The notes: generated by a model from the letters alone, not told the origin. A stretch of 35,279 nucleotides of DNA from Planctomycetota bacterium (GCA_016872895.1 VGYT01000010.1:1-35279), one strand, 5' to 3'. Shown: positions 25,657-33,058, counted from the stretch's first letter. Program-made: numbers and translations.

Positions 25657-26607
25657 TCACTCGACGAGTTCCAGCATCTTATCGTAGAACTCGCGGTACT
25701 TGTCGCGGCTGGGCGACTTCAGCAGCGCCATCGCCGCACGCGGGTGCTGGTTCAGGATGCCCGTGACCATGTGCGGAATCATGTAGCCCCACTCAATCTC
25801 TTTCTGGAGGGGCAGGATGGCCTCGGCCACGCAATCCAGGATGGGCCGGATGTTGAACTTCGGGTTCTTCAGGAACCCAAGCAGGAGTTCCGTCGGGCAG
25901 TTGCCTGCCGCACGCCCAAGGCCGTACACCGTGCAGTCCGTGAAGTTCGCCCCGCGGATGATGCCCTCGATGGTGTTCGCGAACGCCAGTTGCTGGTTGT
26001 TGTGGAAGTGTACGCCCACCTCCTTGTTCTTCAGAATCCGCTGGTACTTCGTGACGAAGTAGTCCACCTGCTCGCTGTAGAGGGCGCCGAACGAATCAAC
26101 GACGTAACAGGCGATGACTTCCGTTTCTTTTTCAATCTGCTCCAGGGCAGGGTCCAGTTCCCAGTCGGACTCCACCGAGATGGACATGATGTTGATGGTC
26201 GTCTGGTAACCCTTGGCCCGCGCGGCATTTTCCAGGGCGATGGCCTTGTCGATGTCCTTCACGTACGTGGCCACGCGCACCAGGTCCACCACCGAGTCTT
26301 TCTTGGGCAGCAGGTCGTCGGCCTTGGCCTTGTGGGCGTCCTGCATGATGGCGATCCTGGTGCCGTAGTTGGCGACGCCCTCGGTGGCCTTCCGCAGGTC
26401 GTCTTCTTCGCAGAACCGCCACGGGCCGAACTCGTCCGGGGCGAGCATCTCGCGCGAGTTGCGGTACCCAAGTTCCACGTAGTCGATGCGGGCCTCGCAG
26501 CAGGCGCGGTACACCGCCCGCACGGTCTCCAGGGCGAAGAACGAATCGTTCGCCAGTCCGCCGTCGCGGATGGTGCAGTCCAGGACCTTGATTTGCGGCC
26601 GAAACAC
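25657..26607 (-). CDS. HMGL-family aldolase (DRE-TIM metallolyase)
   Basis: A 316-residue barrel enzyme of the HMG-CoA lyase / 4-hydroxy-2-oxovalerate aldolase / homocitrate synthase superfamily. It starts at a GTG (26607) preceded by GGGAGGATGAG. Landmarks are LDCTIRDGG near residues 9-17 (catalytic Arg-Asp pair), the divalent-metal VHFHNN at about 199-204, and YGLGRAAGN (cofactor/phosphate-binding loop) further on. A second alternation of strands (IDYVELGYRNS, TTINIMSISVE) fits the barrel. It lacks the allosteric C-terminal domain of isopropylmalate synthases. The substrate is probably a 2-oxo acid or acetyl-donor aldol product, unresolved. No partner thiolase or dehydrogenase is adjacent. 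Confidence 0.85.
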   Translation of the reverse strand: MFRPQIKVLDCTIRDGGLANDSFFALETVRAVYRACCEARIDYVELGYRNSREMLAPDEFGPWRFCEEDDLRKATEGVANYGTRIAIMQDAHKAKADDLLPKKDSVVDLVRVATYVKDIDKAIALENAARAKGYQTTINIMSISVESDWELDPALEQIEKETEVIACYVVDSFGALYSEQVDYFVTKYQRILKNKEVGVHFHNNQQLAFANTIEGIIRGANFTDCTVYGLGRAAGNCPTELLLGFLKNPKFNIRPILDCVAEAILPLQKEIEWGYMIPHMVTGILNQHPRAAMALLKSPSRDKYREFYDKMLELVE

Positions 26608-26672
26608 GTCTCATCCTCCCGCCGGCGCCCGGTATCCCCCAGCGCCGGCATTTCCTTGCGGCAAGATGGAGC

Positions 26673-26678
26673 ATTATA
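26673..26678 (-). promoter_or_regulatory. -10 element of the aldolase gene
   Basis: Perfect TATAAT reading leftward, 65 bases before the GTG. A weak TTGTTT lies 19 bases upstream of it. Confidence 0.5.
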
Positions 26679-26738
26679 CATCGAATCCCGCCCGGGAAAA
26701 CAAAGAATCTCCCGGCGCTCGCAAGCAGTTGACGGGGC

Positions 26739-26788
26739 GAAACAGAGCCGCGACTTGTGAAACAGAGCCGCGACCGTAAGGGAGCGGC
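26739..26788 (+). repeat. Duplicated GAAACAGAGCCGCGAC repeat
   Basis: The 16-base unit GAAACAGAGCCGCGAC occurs at 26739-26754 and again at 26759-26774, a 20-base period. The second copy continues into CGTAAGGGAGCGGC; an inverted copy of this 30-base sequence, with one mismatch, lies at 30294-30323. It sits just upstream of the uvrA promoter. Confidence 0.8.
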
Positions 26789-26799
26789 GCCCCCCTGCA

Positions 26800-26828
26800 T
26801 TGACGGCCGCCCCGCCGCGAGGTATGCT
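26800..26828 (+). promoter_or_regulatory. Promoter of uvrA
   Basis: TTGACG (26800-26805), exactly 17 bases, then TATGCT (26823-26828). The ATG follows 32 bases later with a GGAG site. It is one of the best sigma70-like matches in the window. No SOS box was recognised. Confidence 0.65.
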
Positions 26829-26860
26829 TAAGGATTCCTTACGATGGAGTTATCGCGCCC

Positions 26861-29800
26861 ATGCGGCGAAATATCGAAGTACGCGGCGCACGCACGCACA
26901 ATCTGAAGGGCATCGACGTCACCATCCCGCACCGGGCCCTGGCGGTCGTGACGGGCGTCAGCGGCTCCGGCAAGTCGAGCCTGGCCTTCGACACCCTGTA
27001 TTCCGAAGGCCAGATGCGGTACGTGGAGTCCCTATCGGCATACAGCCGGCAGTTCCTGGAGCAGATGGAGCGGCCGCCGGTCGATTCCATCACCGGGCTG
27101 CCGCCCGCCATCGCCCTGGAGCAGAAGAACTCGGTCAAGAGCGCCCGCTCCACCGTGGGCACGGCCACCGAGATTGCCGACTACCTTCGGCTGCTCTTTG
27201 CCAGCGTCGGCCAGACGATGTGCCCGCAGTGCAACGTGCGCGTCGTCAAGCACACCGTCGGCGGGGCCGTCGGCGAGGTGCTGCGCCTGCCGCCTGGCTC
27301 GCGGCTGCTGGTCCTGGCGCCCGTGGCTCGCGGCGACCGGCCCTGGGAAAGCCTGCGCCGGGAACTGGAGCGCCTGGGCTTCAGCCGCCTGTGGCTGGCG
27401 GACCGCATCGTGGAAGTCCCGGAAGTGGCTGAGGCCCAGGCGCCGGCCGAGTTCGAGGTCGTCATCGACCGCCTGGTCCTCGCCGACCCGCCTGCCGCCA
27501 GCCGCGCGCGCCTCGCGGAGTCGCTGGAAGCGGCTTTCAAGGCGGGCCACGGGCGCGCGACAGTGATGGCGACAGGCGAGGCGGGGCAATCTGAAATCTC
27601 AAATGTGAAATCTGAAATGCCGTTGCCTCACCCCGCGCCCGTCGACGCCCCCCAGCCGGGTGGCATGCCCACGGCCTGCCCGCCCGGCGGGCCGCCGTTG
27701 CGCGGGCATGCTTCTGGCGTGCCGACGGAACATGCCCAGCAAACGTCGCCGGGCATGCCGCCCTCCGACGCGCTCGCCGCCGGCTCGCGGCAAGACGTTG
27801 AAACACAACATTTGTCTTTCGACGCCCGCTTCAACTGCTCGCGATGCGGGCGCGAGTTTCCCGAGCCCGACGCTCAACTCTTTTCGTTCAACTCCGCCGT
27901 CGGCGCATGCCCCACGTGCGAGGGCTTCGGCCGCGTCAGCGGCCTGGACCCCGCCAAGATCATCCCCGACCCGCGAAAGAGCATCGACAGCGGCGCCATC
28001 ACCTGCTGGCAGACGCCCGCCTACAAGGAACTCCACCGCGAGTGCCGCCGCGCCTGCCGCGCGCGCGGCATACGCACCGACGTGCCGTACGTTGACCTGC
28101 CGGAATCGGCCAGGCGCTTTATCTGGGAGGGCGAGCACGACTCGCAGGGCAACGGCTGGATAGGCATCCGCGGCTTCTTCGACTGGCTCGAGACCAAGCG
28201 ATACAAGGTCCACGTCCGGGTGATGATCGCCCGGTATCGCGGCTACTACCCGTGCCCGGAGTGCGGCGGCAGGCGGCTGCGGCCCGAGGCGCTGAACGTC
28301 CTGGTGGGCGGCCGGCGGCTGGCCGACCTCGTGGTGATGCCCGTCAAGGACCTGCGGCAGTGGTTCGACGCGCTGCGCCTGGAGCCGCAGGACGACGAGA
28401 AGGCGGCCGTCCTCCTGCGCGAAATCCGCAACCGCCTTGCCTACCTCGACGACGTGGGCCTCGATTACCTTACGCTCGACCGCCAGACGCGCACCCTCGC
28501 GGGCGGCGAGGCGCAGCGCATCAACCTTGCCAGCGCCCTCGGGTCAAGCCTGACCAACACGCTCTACGTGCTGGACGAGCCGACCGTGGGCCTGCACACG
28601 CGCGACACGCAGAGACTTATCGGCATCCTTCGCAACCTCATCGCCAAGGGCAACACCGTCCTGGTGGTCGAGCACGACCCGGAGGTCATCGAGGCCGCCG
28701 AGCACGTCATCGACCTCGGGCCGGGCGCAGGCGAGGCCGGCGGACAGGTCATCTTCCAGGGGCCTTCCCGGGAACTGGCGCGGTCGGAGGCGTCGGAGAC
28801 CTCGCGGCAACTGAAGACCCACGCGGCCCGCGCGATGGCCCCCTACGCCCGCAGGCCAAAGGGATGGATAACCGTCAAGGACGCCCGCCAGCACAACCTC
28901 AAGGGCCTGACGGTCCGCCTGCCGCTCGGTCTCCTCTGCTGCGTCACGGGCGTCTCGGGCAGCGGCAAGACCACCCTGGTGCACAGCGTCCTCTACGGCC
29001 AGTTTAAGCACCGCCGCGGCGAGGCCGTCGAGCAGGTGGGCGCCTGCGAAGACATCGACGGCCTCGACGCCGTCGACGACATCATCCTCGTGGACCAGTC
29101 GCCCATCGGCCTGAGCACACGCTCGAACTCCGTCACGTACACCAAGGCGTACGCCGCCATCCGCAACATCCTCGCGGAGACGCCCAAGGCACGCGTCGCC
29201 GGCATCACGGCCGCCGATTTCTCCTTCAACGTCCCCGGCGGACGCTGCGAAGTGTGCAAGGGCGTCGGCACCGTCACCTACGACATGTACTTCATGGCCG
29301 ACGTAACGGTCGTGTGCCAGGAGTGCGGCGGGAAGCGCTTCAAAAAGAAGGTGCTCGACGTGCGGTGCAGCGGCAAGAACATCGCCGACATCCTCGACAT
29401 GACGGTCGATGACGCGATGGCCCACTTCGCCGAGCACGAGGCCATCACCGAGCACCTGCGGCCGCTGGCCGACGTCGGCCTCGGCTACCTGCGCCTCGGC
29501 CAGAGCACCGCCAGCCTCTCGGGCGGCGAGGCCCAGCGGCTGAAACTCGCCTCATACCTGGCCGCGCCAAGGAAGGGCGAGCACTGGCTCTTCATCTTCG
29601 ACGAGCCGACCACCGGCCTGCACATGGCCGACGTGCAGGTGCTCCTCCGCACGTTCCACCGCCTGGTCCACGCCGGGCACAGCCTGCTGGTGATTGAACA
29701 CAACCTGGACTTCATCAGCCAGGCCGACTGGATCATCGACCTCGGCCCCGAAGGCGGCGAAGCGGGCGGCGAACTCGTCGCCGCCGGCCCGCCCGAAAAA

Positions 29801-29863
29801 ATCGCCGCCTCCGACCGCTCGCACACCGGACGCTTCCTGCGCCAGCGCCTGGCCAAATCGTAG
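26861..29863 (+). CDS. uvrA: UvrA-type excinuclease ABC ATPase with a repeat-derived insert
   Basis: A 1000-residue DNA-damage sensor ATPase. It starts at ATG 26861 (MRRNIEVRGARTHNLK), as UvrA proteins do. First ABC half: Walker A GVSGSGKSS with Lys38, QFLEQMERP, ARSTVGTATE and LSFDARFNCSRCG zinc finger with FSFNSAVGACPTCEG. Signature LAGGEAQRINLAS and Walker B LYVLDEPTVGLH close the first ATPase. Second half: TGVSGSGKTT with Lys703, a second zinc finger CEVCKGVG...CQECGGKRF, LSGGEAQRLKLAS, and LFIFDEPTTGLH. The LFIFDEPTTGLH/VIEHNLDFI style resembles the second UvrA class of bacteria rather than E. coli UvrA; I cannot tell whether another uvrA exists. Between about residues 240 and 315, where UvrA normally has a short linker, lies an insert rich in Pro/Gly/Ala/Ser that is partly dispersed repeat. 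Confidence 0.93.
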   Translation: MRRNIEVRGARTHNLKGIDVTIPHRALAVVTGVSGSGKSSLAFDTLYSEGQMRYVESLSAYSRQFLEQMERPPVDSITGLPPAIALEQKNSVKSARSTVGTATEIADYLRLLFASVGQTMCPQCNVRVVKHTVGGAVGEVLRLPPGSRLLVLAPVARGDRPWESLRRELERLGFSRLWLADRIVEVPEVAEAQAPAEFEVVIDRLVLADPPAASRARLAESLEAAFKAGHGRATVMATGEAGQSEISNVKSEMPLPHPAPVDAPQPGGMPTACPPGGPPLRGHASGVPTEHAQQTSPGMPPSDALAAGSRQDVETQHLSFDARFNCSRCGREFPEPDAQLFSFNSAVGACPTCEGFGRVSGLDPAKIIPDPRKSIDSGAITCWQTPAYKELHRECRRACRARGIRTDVPYVDLPESARRFIWEGEHDSQGNGWIGIRGFFDWLETKRYKVHVRVMIARYRGYYPCPECGGRRLRPEALNVLVGGRRLADLVVMPVKDLRQWFDALRLEPQDDEKAAVLLREIRNRLAYLDDVGLDYLTLDRQTRTLAGGEAQRINLASALGSSLTNTLYVLDEPTVGLHTRDTQRLIGILRNLIAKGNTVLVVEHDPEVIEAAEHVIDLGPGAGEAGGQVIFQGPSRELARSEASETSRQLKTHAARAMAPYARRPKGWITVKDARQHNLKGLTVRLPLGLLCCVTGVSGSGKTTLVHSVLYGQFKHRRGEAVEQVGACEDIDGLDAVDDIILVDQSPIGLSTRSNSVTYTKAYAAIRNILAETPKARVAGITAADFSFNVPGGRCEVCKGVGTVTYDMYFMADVTVVCQECGGKRFKKKVLDVRCSGKNIADILDMTVDDAMAHFAEHEAITEHLRPLADVGLGYLRLGQSTASLSGGEAQRLKLASYLAAPRKGEHWLFIFDEPTTGLHMADVQVLLRTFHRLVHAGHSLLVIEHNLDFISQADWIIDLGPEGGEAGGELVAAGPPEKIAASDRSHTGRFLRQRLAKS
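27586..27619. repeat. CAATCTGAAATC-type repeat inside uvrA
   Basis: Three related units (CAATCTGAAATCTC, AAATGTGAAATCTG, AAATG) translate to a QSEISNVKSEM-like segment at the start of the UvrA insert. The same word family forms the intergenic cluster at 24549-24690. Confidence 0.7.
27653..27740. repeat. GGTGGCATGC-type repeat inside uvrA
   Basis: A GC-rich stretch with GGGTGGCATGC (27658-27668), also present as an exact 11-mer at 30217-30227 in intergenic DNA. It forms the central part of the UvrA insert and reads in frame as a Pro/Gly/Ala linker. Confidence 0.55.
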
Positions 29864-29886
29864 GGTGCGTCCTTGCACGCGCCCTA
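29861..29886. terminator. Convergent hairpin spanning both stop codons
   Basis: TAGGGTGCGT (29861-29870), 6-base loop, ACGCGCCCTA (29877-29886): ten pairs with one G-T wobble. The first TAG is the uvrA stop, and the CTA at the other end is the TAG of the 87-aa minus-strand gene. The hairpin may end transcription in both directions; there is no T-run, so factor-independent termination is uncertain. Confidence 0.5.
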
Positions 29887-30147
29887 CATGAGGTTCTTGT
29901 CCGACAGCCCGATGTCGTGGGCGATGTCGCGGAACTCCTCGTGCGAGACGTCCTCCAGCCGCCGGCCGCGCCGTTTGAGTTTCTCGTTGAACTTAAGCGC
30001 CTTCTCCTGCATCGTGCCGTGCGTATCCTCGCTGCCGCCCACCAGGTGGAAGTTCTCGCCGCGCGTAATGCGGACGTGCTCGTCCTTGTTGTCGAGGCCC
30101 ACGCCCAGCAGCCACGCCTTCTTCTTCCTGGCCTTCGCCGGTTTCAT
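29884..30147 (-). CDS. Small conserved hypothetical protein, 87 aa
   Basis: A basic 87-residue protein. Residues 1-10 are lysine-rich (MKPAKARKKK), then a compact beta-type segment AWLLGVGLDNKDEHVRITRGENFHLVGGSEDTH, and an amphipathic helix (EKALKFNEKLKRRGRRL) before VSHEEFRDIAHDIGL. I recall similar unannotated small proteins in planctomycete genomes, but no function is known to me. There is no ribosome site before the ATG. A TTGACG-17-TTTAAT promoter ends 8 bases upstream, so the message probably starts at or next to the start codon. It converges on uvrA with only 20 bases between the stop codons. Confidence 0.75.
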   Translation of the reverse strand: MKPAKARKKKAWLLGVGLDNKDEHVRITRGENFHLVGGSEDTHGTMQEKALKFNEKLKRRGRRLEDVSHEEFRDIAHDIGLSDKNLM

Positions 30148-30155
30148 GGCAATGT

Positions 30156-30184
30156 ATTAAACCGGCGCCGGCCCGCAACGTCAA
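30156..30184 (-). promoter_or_regulatory. Promoter of the 87-aa gene (leaderless geometry)
   Basis: Reading leftward: TTGACG (30179-30184), 17 bases, TTTAAT (30156-30161), then 8 bases to the ATG at 30147. The expected start point falls at about 30149, giving almost no leader. Confidence 0.6.
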
Positions 30185-30196
30185 GGCCGCATCTTG

Positions 30197-30323
30197 AGAG
30201 CCGCGACCATCGGAGGGGGTGGCATGCTTTCGCTTGCGAAAGCATGCAGCGCCGGGGCGCATGCTCTCCGGGCGGCGCGCTGGGCAGCCACCCGCCGCTC
30301 CCTCACGGTCGCGGCTCTGTTTC
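30197..30323. repeat. Composite repeat: inverted arms with internal hairpins
   Basis: Arms AGAGCCGCGACC (30197-30208) and GGTCGCGGCTCT (30307-30318) bracket a segment with a perfect GCATGCTTTCGC/GCGAAAGCATGC hairpin (30222-30247, 2-base loop). The right end (30294-30323) is the inverted counterpart of 26759-26788. It fills most of the divergent gap between the 87-aa gene and queD (30148-30400). It could be a mobile repeat unit. No ORF in it is supported. Confidence 0.65.
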
Positions 30324-30365
30324 GCCCCCGGCGCGCGACGCGCCATCGGCACGGCCACAAATGCC

Positions 30366-30394
30366 TTGTGTGCCCCATCCCGGCGTCCTAAAAT
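30366..30394 (+). promoter_or_regulatory. Promoter of the queD-like gene (leaderless geometry)
   Basis: TTGTGT (30366-30371), 17 bases, TAAAAT (30389-30394), then only 6 bases to the ATG at 30401. No Shine-Dalgarno is present. The transcript would begin at the start codon. Confidence 0.6.
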
Positions 30395-30400
30395 GACGCC

Positions 30401-30775
30401 ATGCCGTACGAACTTCTCATCACAAGCGAGTTCAGCGCCGCGCACAATCTGCGCGGATACAAGGGCAAGTGCGAACGCCTGCACGGGCACAACTGGCGGG
30501 TCGATCTGCGACTGGCGGGGGCCCGCCTGAACCGCGGCGGCATGCTCCTGGACTTCGTCGATGCCAAGCGAATCCTGGCCGACGTCCTGGAACCCCTGGA
30601 CCACGCCTATCTGAACGAGGTGCCGCCGCTGGACCGAGTGAACCCCTCCAGCGAAAACCTCGCGCGCGTCATCGCCCAGGGCGTAGCCAGGCGCCTGCCT
30701 CGCGGCCTGCGCGTCGCGTCGGTCACCTGCTGGGAGTCGGCCCGCTGCGCCGCAACGTACAAAGGAAGTGCCTGA
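30401..30775 (+). CDS. queD: 6-carboxytetrahydropterin / 6-pyruvoyltetrahydropterin synthase family (QueD-like)
   Basis: A 124-residue T-fold enzyme, at the usual length for QueD. Zinc ligands are visible: His15 (SAAHN), then His28 and His30 (LHGHNW); Cys24 (GKCERLHGH) is the catalytic cysteine. LLDFVDAKR, LDHAYLNEVPPLDRVNPSSENLARVI and the ESARC glutamate complete the substrate pocket. The family makes 6-carboxytetrahydropterin for queuosine or 6-pyruvoyl-tetrahydropterin and related pterins. The next genes downstream bind pterins or fix formaldehyde-type C1 units, so a role in a pterin cofactor is as likely as queuosine; no queC/queE/queF is in view. An 8-base tandem repeat (GTGCCTGA, three units) runs through the stop codon. 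Confidence 0.85.
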   Translation: MPYELLITSEFSAAHNLRGYKGKCERLHGHNWRVDLRLAGARLNRGGMLLDFVDAKRILADVLEPLDHAYLNEVPPLDRVNPSSENLARVIAQGVARRLPRGLRVASVTCWESARCAATYKGSA

Positions 30776-30791
30776 GTGCCTGAGTACCTGA
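30768..30791 (+). repeat. 8-base tandem repeat GTGCCTGA x3 at the queD stop
   Basis: GTGCCTGA, GTGCCTGA, GTACCTGA in direct succession. The first unit supplies the queD stop codon. It is short and may vary between strains. Confidence 0.7.
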
Positions 30792-30876
30792 GTCACGGCC
30801 GCCCCCGGGGCGATACGTCAGCCGCGGGCCGCAGGCGAGCGCGGCCTGCATGAGGCCGCTTGCGTAAGAGGGCATC

Positions 30877-32166
30877 GTGCGCGTAACGCTTCAACTGGCG
30901 CTGGACCTCCTGGACCTGGAGCGTGCCCTGCGCATCGCCGATGCGGCCGTGCCGCAGGGCGTTGACTGGGTCGAGGCCGGCACGCCACTCATCAAGAGCG
31001 AGGGCCTCGACGCCGTCCGCGCCCTGAGGGAGCGGTTCCCCGGCCGCAAGATCGTGGCCGACCTGAAGACGGCCGACGCCGGCCGCGTCGAGATGGAGGC
31101 AGCCGCCAAGGCCGGGGCCGACTACGCCGTCGTCCTCGCCGCCGCCAGCGAACCGACCATCCGCGAGTGCATCGAGGTCGGCCGCAATTACGGCCTCGGC
31201 ATCGGCGTGGACCTCCTGGGCATCGAGGACCCCGAACCGCTCCTGGGGCGCCTGGCCGACCTGGGCGTGGCGTTCCTCTCGGTCCACTGCCCCATCGACG
31301 TGCAGATGTGCGGCGGCGGGCCGTTCGACCTGGTTGCGCGGCTGGCGAAGGCGACGGCCATTCCGCTGGCGGCCGCCGGCGGGCTGAACTCCGAGACGGC
31401 CCCTCGCGCCGCCGCCGCCGGGGCGACCATCGTCGTCGTCGGCGGGGCCATCACCAAGGCCCACGACCCCGCCCGCGCCGCAGCCGACATCCGCCGCGCA
31501 CTCGACACCGCTGCACCCGTGCCCACCGAACTCTTCCGCCGCGCGGGGCCGGAGGGCGTGCGCGAAGTCCTCCTTCGCGTCTCCACCGCGAACCTGAGCG
31601 ATGCCGCACACCACCGCCCGTGCATCACGGACCTTAGGCAGATTACGCCGGGGGCCAAACTCGTCGGCCCGGTCCTTACGGTCCGCACCGCACCGGGCGA
31701 TTTCGCCAAGCCGGTCGAGGCCATCGACCATGCCGCGCCCGGCCAGGTCATCGCCATCGACGCCGGCGGCGCCCCGCCGGCCGTGTGGGGAGAACTCGCC
31801 AGCGAAAGCGCCGTCCGGAAGAAACTCGCCGGCGTCGCCATCGACGGCGCCATCCGCGACACCGATGAAATCCGCCGCCTGGCCTTCCCGGCCCACGCCC
31901 GATGCGTGTGCAGCCACGCGGGGTATCCGAAGGGCTTCGGCGAGATCGGCGGCCCCATCCGGCTGGCAGGCGCGGAGGTGATGCCGGGCGACTGGCTCGT
32001 CGGCGACGCCGACGGCCTCGTGGTCCTCGCGCAGGAGCGGGTCGTGGAACTGGCGAACCGCGCCCAGGACGTCCTGGAGGCCGAGAACCGCATGCGCGCC
32101 GAGATCCAGGGCGGCCGCACACTCAGCCAAGTCGCCTACCTCCAGAAATGGGAGAAGAAGCGCTGA
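30877..32166 (+). CDS. 3-hexulose-6-phosphate synthase fused to RraA-like domain
   Basis: A 429-residue fusion starting at a GTG after AAGAGGG. Residues 1-210 are an OMP-decarboxylase-suprafamily barrel matching hexulose-6-phosphate synthase: QLALDLLDLERAL, VEAGTPLIK, VADLKTADAG (the Asp-x-Lys-x-x-Asp site), VHCPID, AAGGLN and VVGGAI phosphate loop. Residues 215-420 are RraA/HMG-CHA-aldolase-like: TDLRQITPGAKLVGP, WGELAS (metal or catalytic Glu), IDGAIRDTDEI (Arg-Asp), and GDWLVGDADGLVVL. The synthase joins formaldehyde to ribulose-5-phosphate or runs in reverse to make ribulose-5-phosphate. The same two-domain protein is known mainly from archaea. No separate 6-phospho-3-hexuloisomerase is in view. 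The partner domain may act on the keto-sugar product rather than RNase E. Confidence 0.88.
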   Translation: MRVTLQLALDLLDLERALRIADAAVPQGVDWVEAGTPLIKSEGLDAVRALRERFPGRKIVADLKTADAGRVEMEAAAKAGADYAVVLAAASEPTIRECIEVGRNYGLGIGVDLLGIEDPEPLLGRLADLGVAFLSVHCPIDVQMCGGGPFDLVARLAKATAIPLAAAGGLNSETAPRAAAAGATIVVVGGAITKAHDPARAAADIRRALDTAAPVPTELFRRAGPEGVREVLLRVSTANLSDAAHHRPCITDLRQITPGAKLVGPVLTVRTAPGDFAKPVEAIDHAAPGQVIAIDAGGAPPAVWGELASESAVRKKLAGVAIDGAIRDTDEIRRLAFPAHARCVCSHAGYPKGFGEIGGPIRLAGAEVMPGDWLVGDADGLVVLAQERVVELANRAQDVLEAENRMRAEIQGGRTLSQVAYLQKWEKKR

Positions 32167-32184
32167 GTGAGTTCCCGGGTTAGC

Positions 32185-32202
32185 CGCCCCGCTCGCGGGG
32201 CG
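32185..32202 (+). terminator. Possible terminator stem after the fusion gene
   Basis: CGCCCCGC and GCGGGGCG pair over 8 bases with a 2-base turn, followed by a few T residues. It lies in the 95-base gap before the methyltransferase. Weak as a terminator, because the T-run is only three bases. Confidence 0.3.
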
Positions 32203-32218
32203 CGGCCTTTGTGCAGCC

Positions 32219-32241
32219 CACGGCTGGCCAAGCCGGCCGTG
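32219..32241. repeat. GC palindrome CACGGCTGGC/GCCGGCCGTG
   Basis: Ten pairs with one T-G wobble and a 3-base loop, related to the palindrome at 19840-19862. It lies just upstream of the methyltransferase start. Confidence 0.5.
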
Positions 32242-32261
32242 ACACATTTTGAGCAATCGCC

Positions 32262-33056
32262 ATGCTTATTATCGCCGAGCGCATCAACGCCGCGCGCAAG
32301 CGCATGGCCGCGGCCTTCGCCGCCCGCGACGCCGCAGCCCTCCAGGACGAGGCCCGCCGCCAGGCCCAGGCCGGGGCCGACTACATCGACGTCAACGCCG
32401 CCCTCTCGCCCGATGCGGAATACGACCTCATGGCCTGGGCCGTTGACGCCGTCCGGGCCGCCACAGACAAGCCCCTCGCGGTCGATTCGGCCAACCCCGC
32501 GGCCGTGCGGGCGGGCCTTCAGCGGTTGCCGCGCGGCTCGGCCATCCTGAACTCCATCAGCGGCGAGGAATCTCGCCTGGCAGCCATGCTGCCGCTGGCC
32601 GCAGAGTTCCAGGCCCGCGTCATAGCCCTGGCGATGGACGATTCCGGCATGCCCGCCACGGCCGCCGACCGCTGGCGGGCGCTCGGCAAAATCCTGGCCG
32701 CCACCGACCGGGCGGGCATCCCGCGCGACCGCATCCTTATCGACCCGCTCGTGCGCCCCGTGGCCACCAGCCCCGAGCAGGCGGCCGAGTGCCTGCGCAT
32801 GATCCGCGAAATCCGCGAACGGGCCGGCGGCGCGGGCGCGGTCGTCGGCCTGTCGAACATCTCGTTCGGCCTGCCCTCGCGGCGGCACCTGAACCGCACG
32901 TTCCTGGCGATGGCCGCCGCCGCCGGCCTCTCCGCAGCCATCTGCGACCCGCTGGAACCGGAACTCATGGCCGCCGTCCTGGCCGCTCGCTGCCTGACGG
33001 GCACCGACGCCTTCTGCATGAACTACATCCTCGCGCAGCGGGCGGGAAAGTTGTAG
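32262..33056 (+). CDS. Pterin-binding methyltransferase (MeTr/AcsE-like, DHPS-type barrel)
   Basis: A 264-residue DHPS-like barrel with methyltetrahydrofolate:corrinoid methyltransferase signatures: IAERINAARK at the start, GADYIDVNAAL (pterin-binding Asp/Asn), LAVDSANPAAV, LNSISGE, VIALAMDDSGMP, ILIDPLVRP and VGLSNISFGLP. The family moves a methyl group from a reduced pterin to a corrinoid protein. No corrinoid subunit is adjacent, so the acceptor is elsewhere or the reaction differs. The ATG at 32262 has only a weak ribosome site. Following queD-like and hexulose-phosphate synthase genes, it fits a C1-transfer neighbourhood; planctomycetes are known to carry tetrahydromethanopterin-linked C1 genes, but no cofactor-specific gene is seen here. 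Confidence 0.85.
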   Translation: MLIIAERINAARKRMAAAFAARDAAALQDEARRQAQAGADYIDVNAALSPDAEYDLMAWAVDAVRAATDKPLAVDSANPAAVRAGLQRLPRGSAILNSISGEESRLAAMLPLAAEFQARVIALAMDDSGMPATAADRWRALGKILAATDRAGIPRDRILIDPLVRPVATSPEQAAECLRMIREIRERAGGAGAVVGLSNISFGLPSRRHLNRTFLAMAAAAGLSAAICDPLEPELMAAVLAARCLTGTDAFCMNYILAQRAGKL

Positions 33057-33058
33057 CA

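Noticed and set aside
30222-30247. Hairpin as a terminator of queD or the 87-aa gene
   Set aside because: It lies upstream of both genes in the divergent gap and has no T-run; it is better read as part of the composite repeat.
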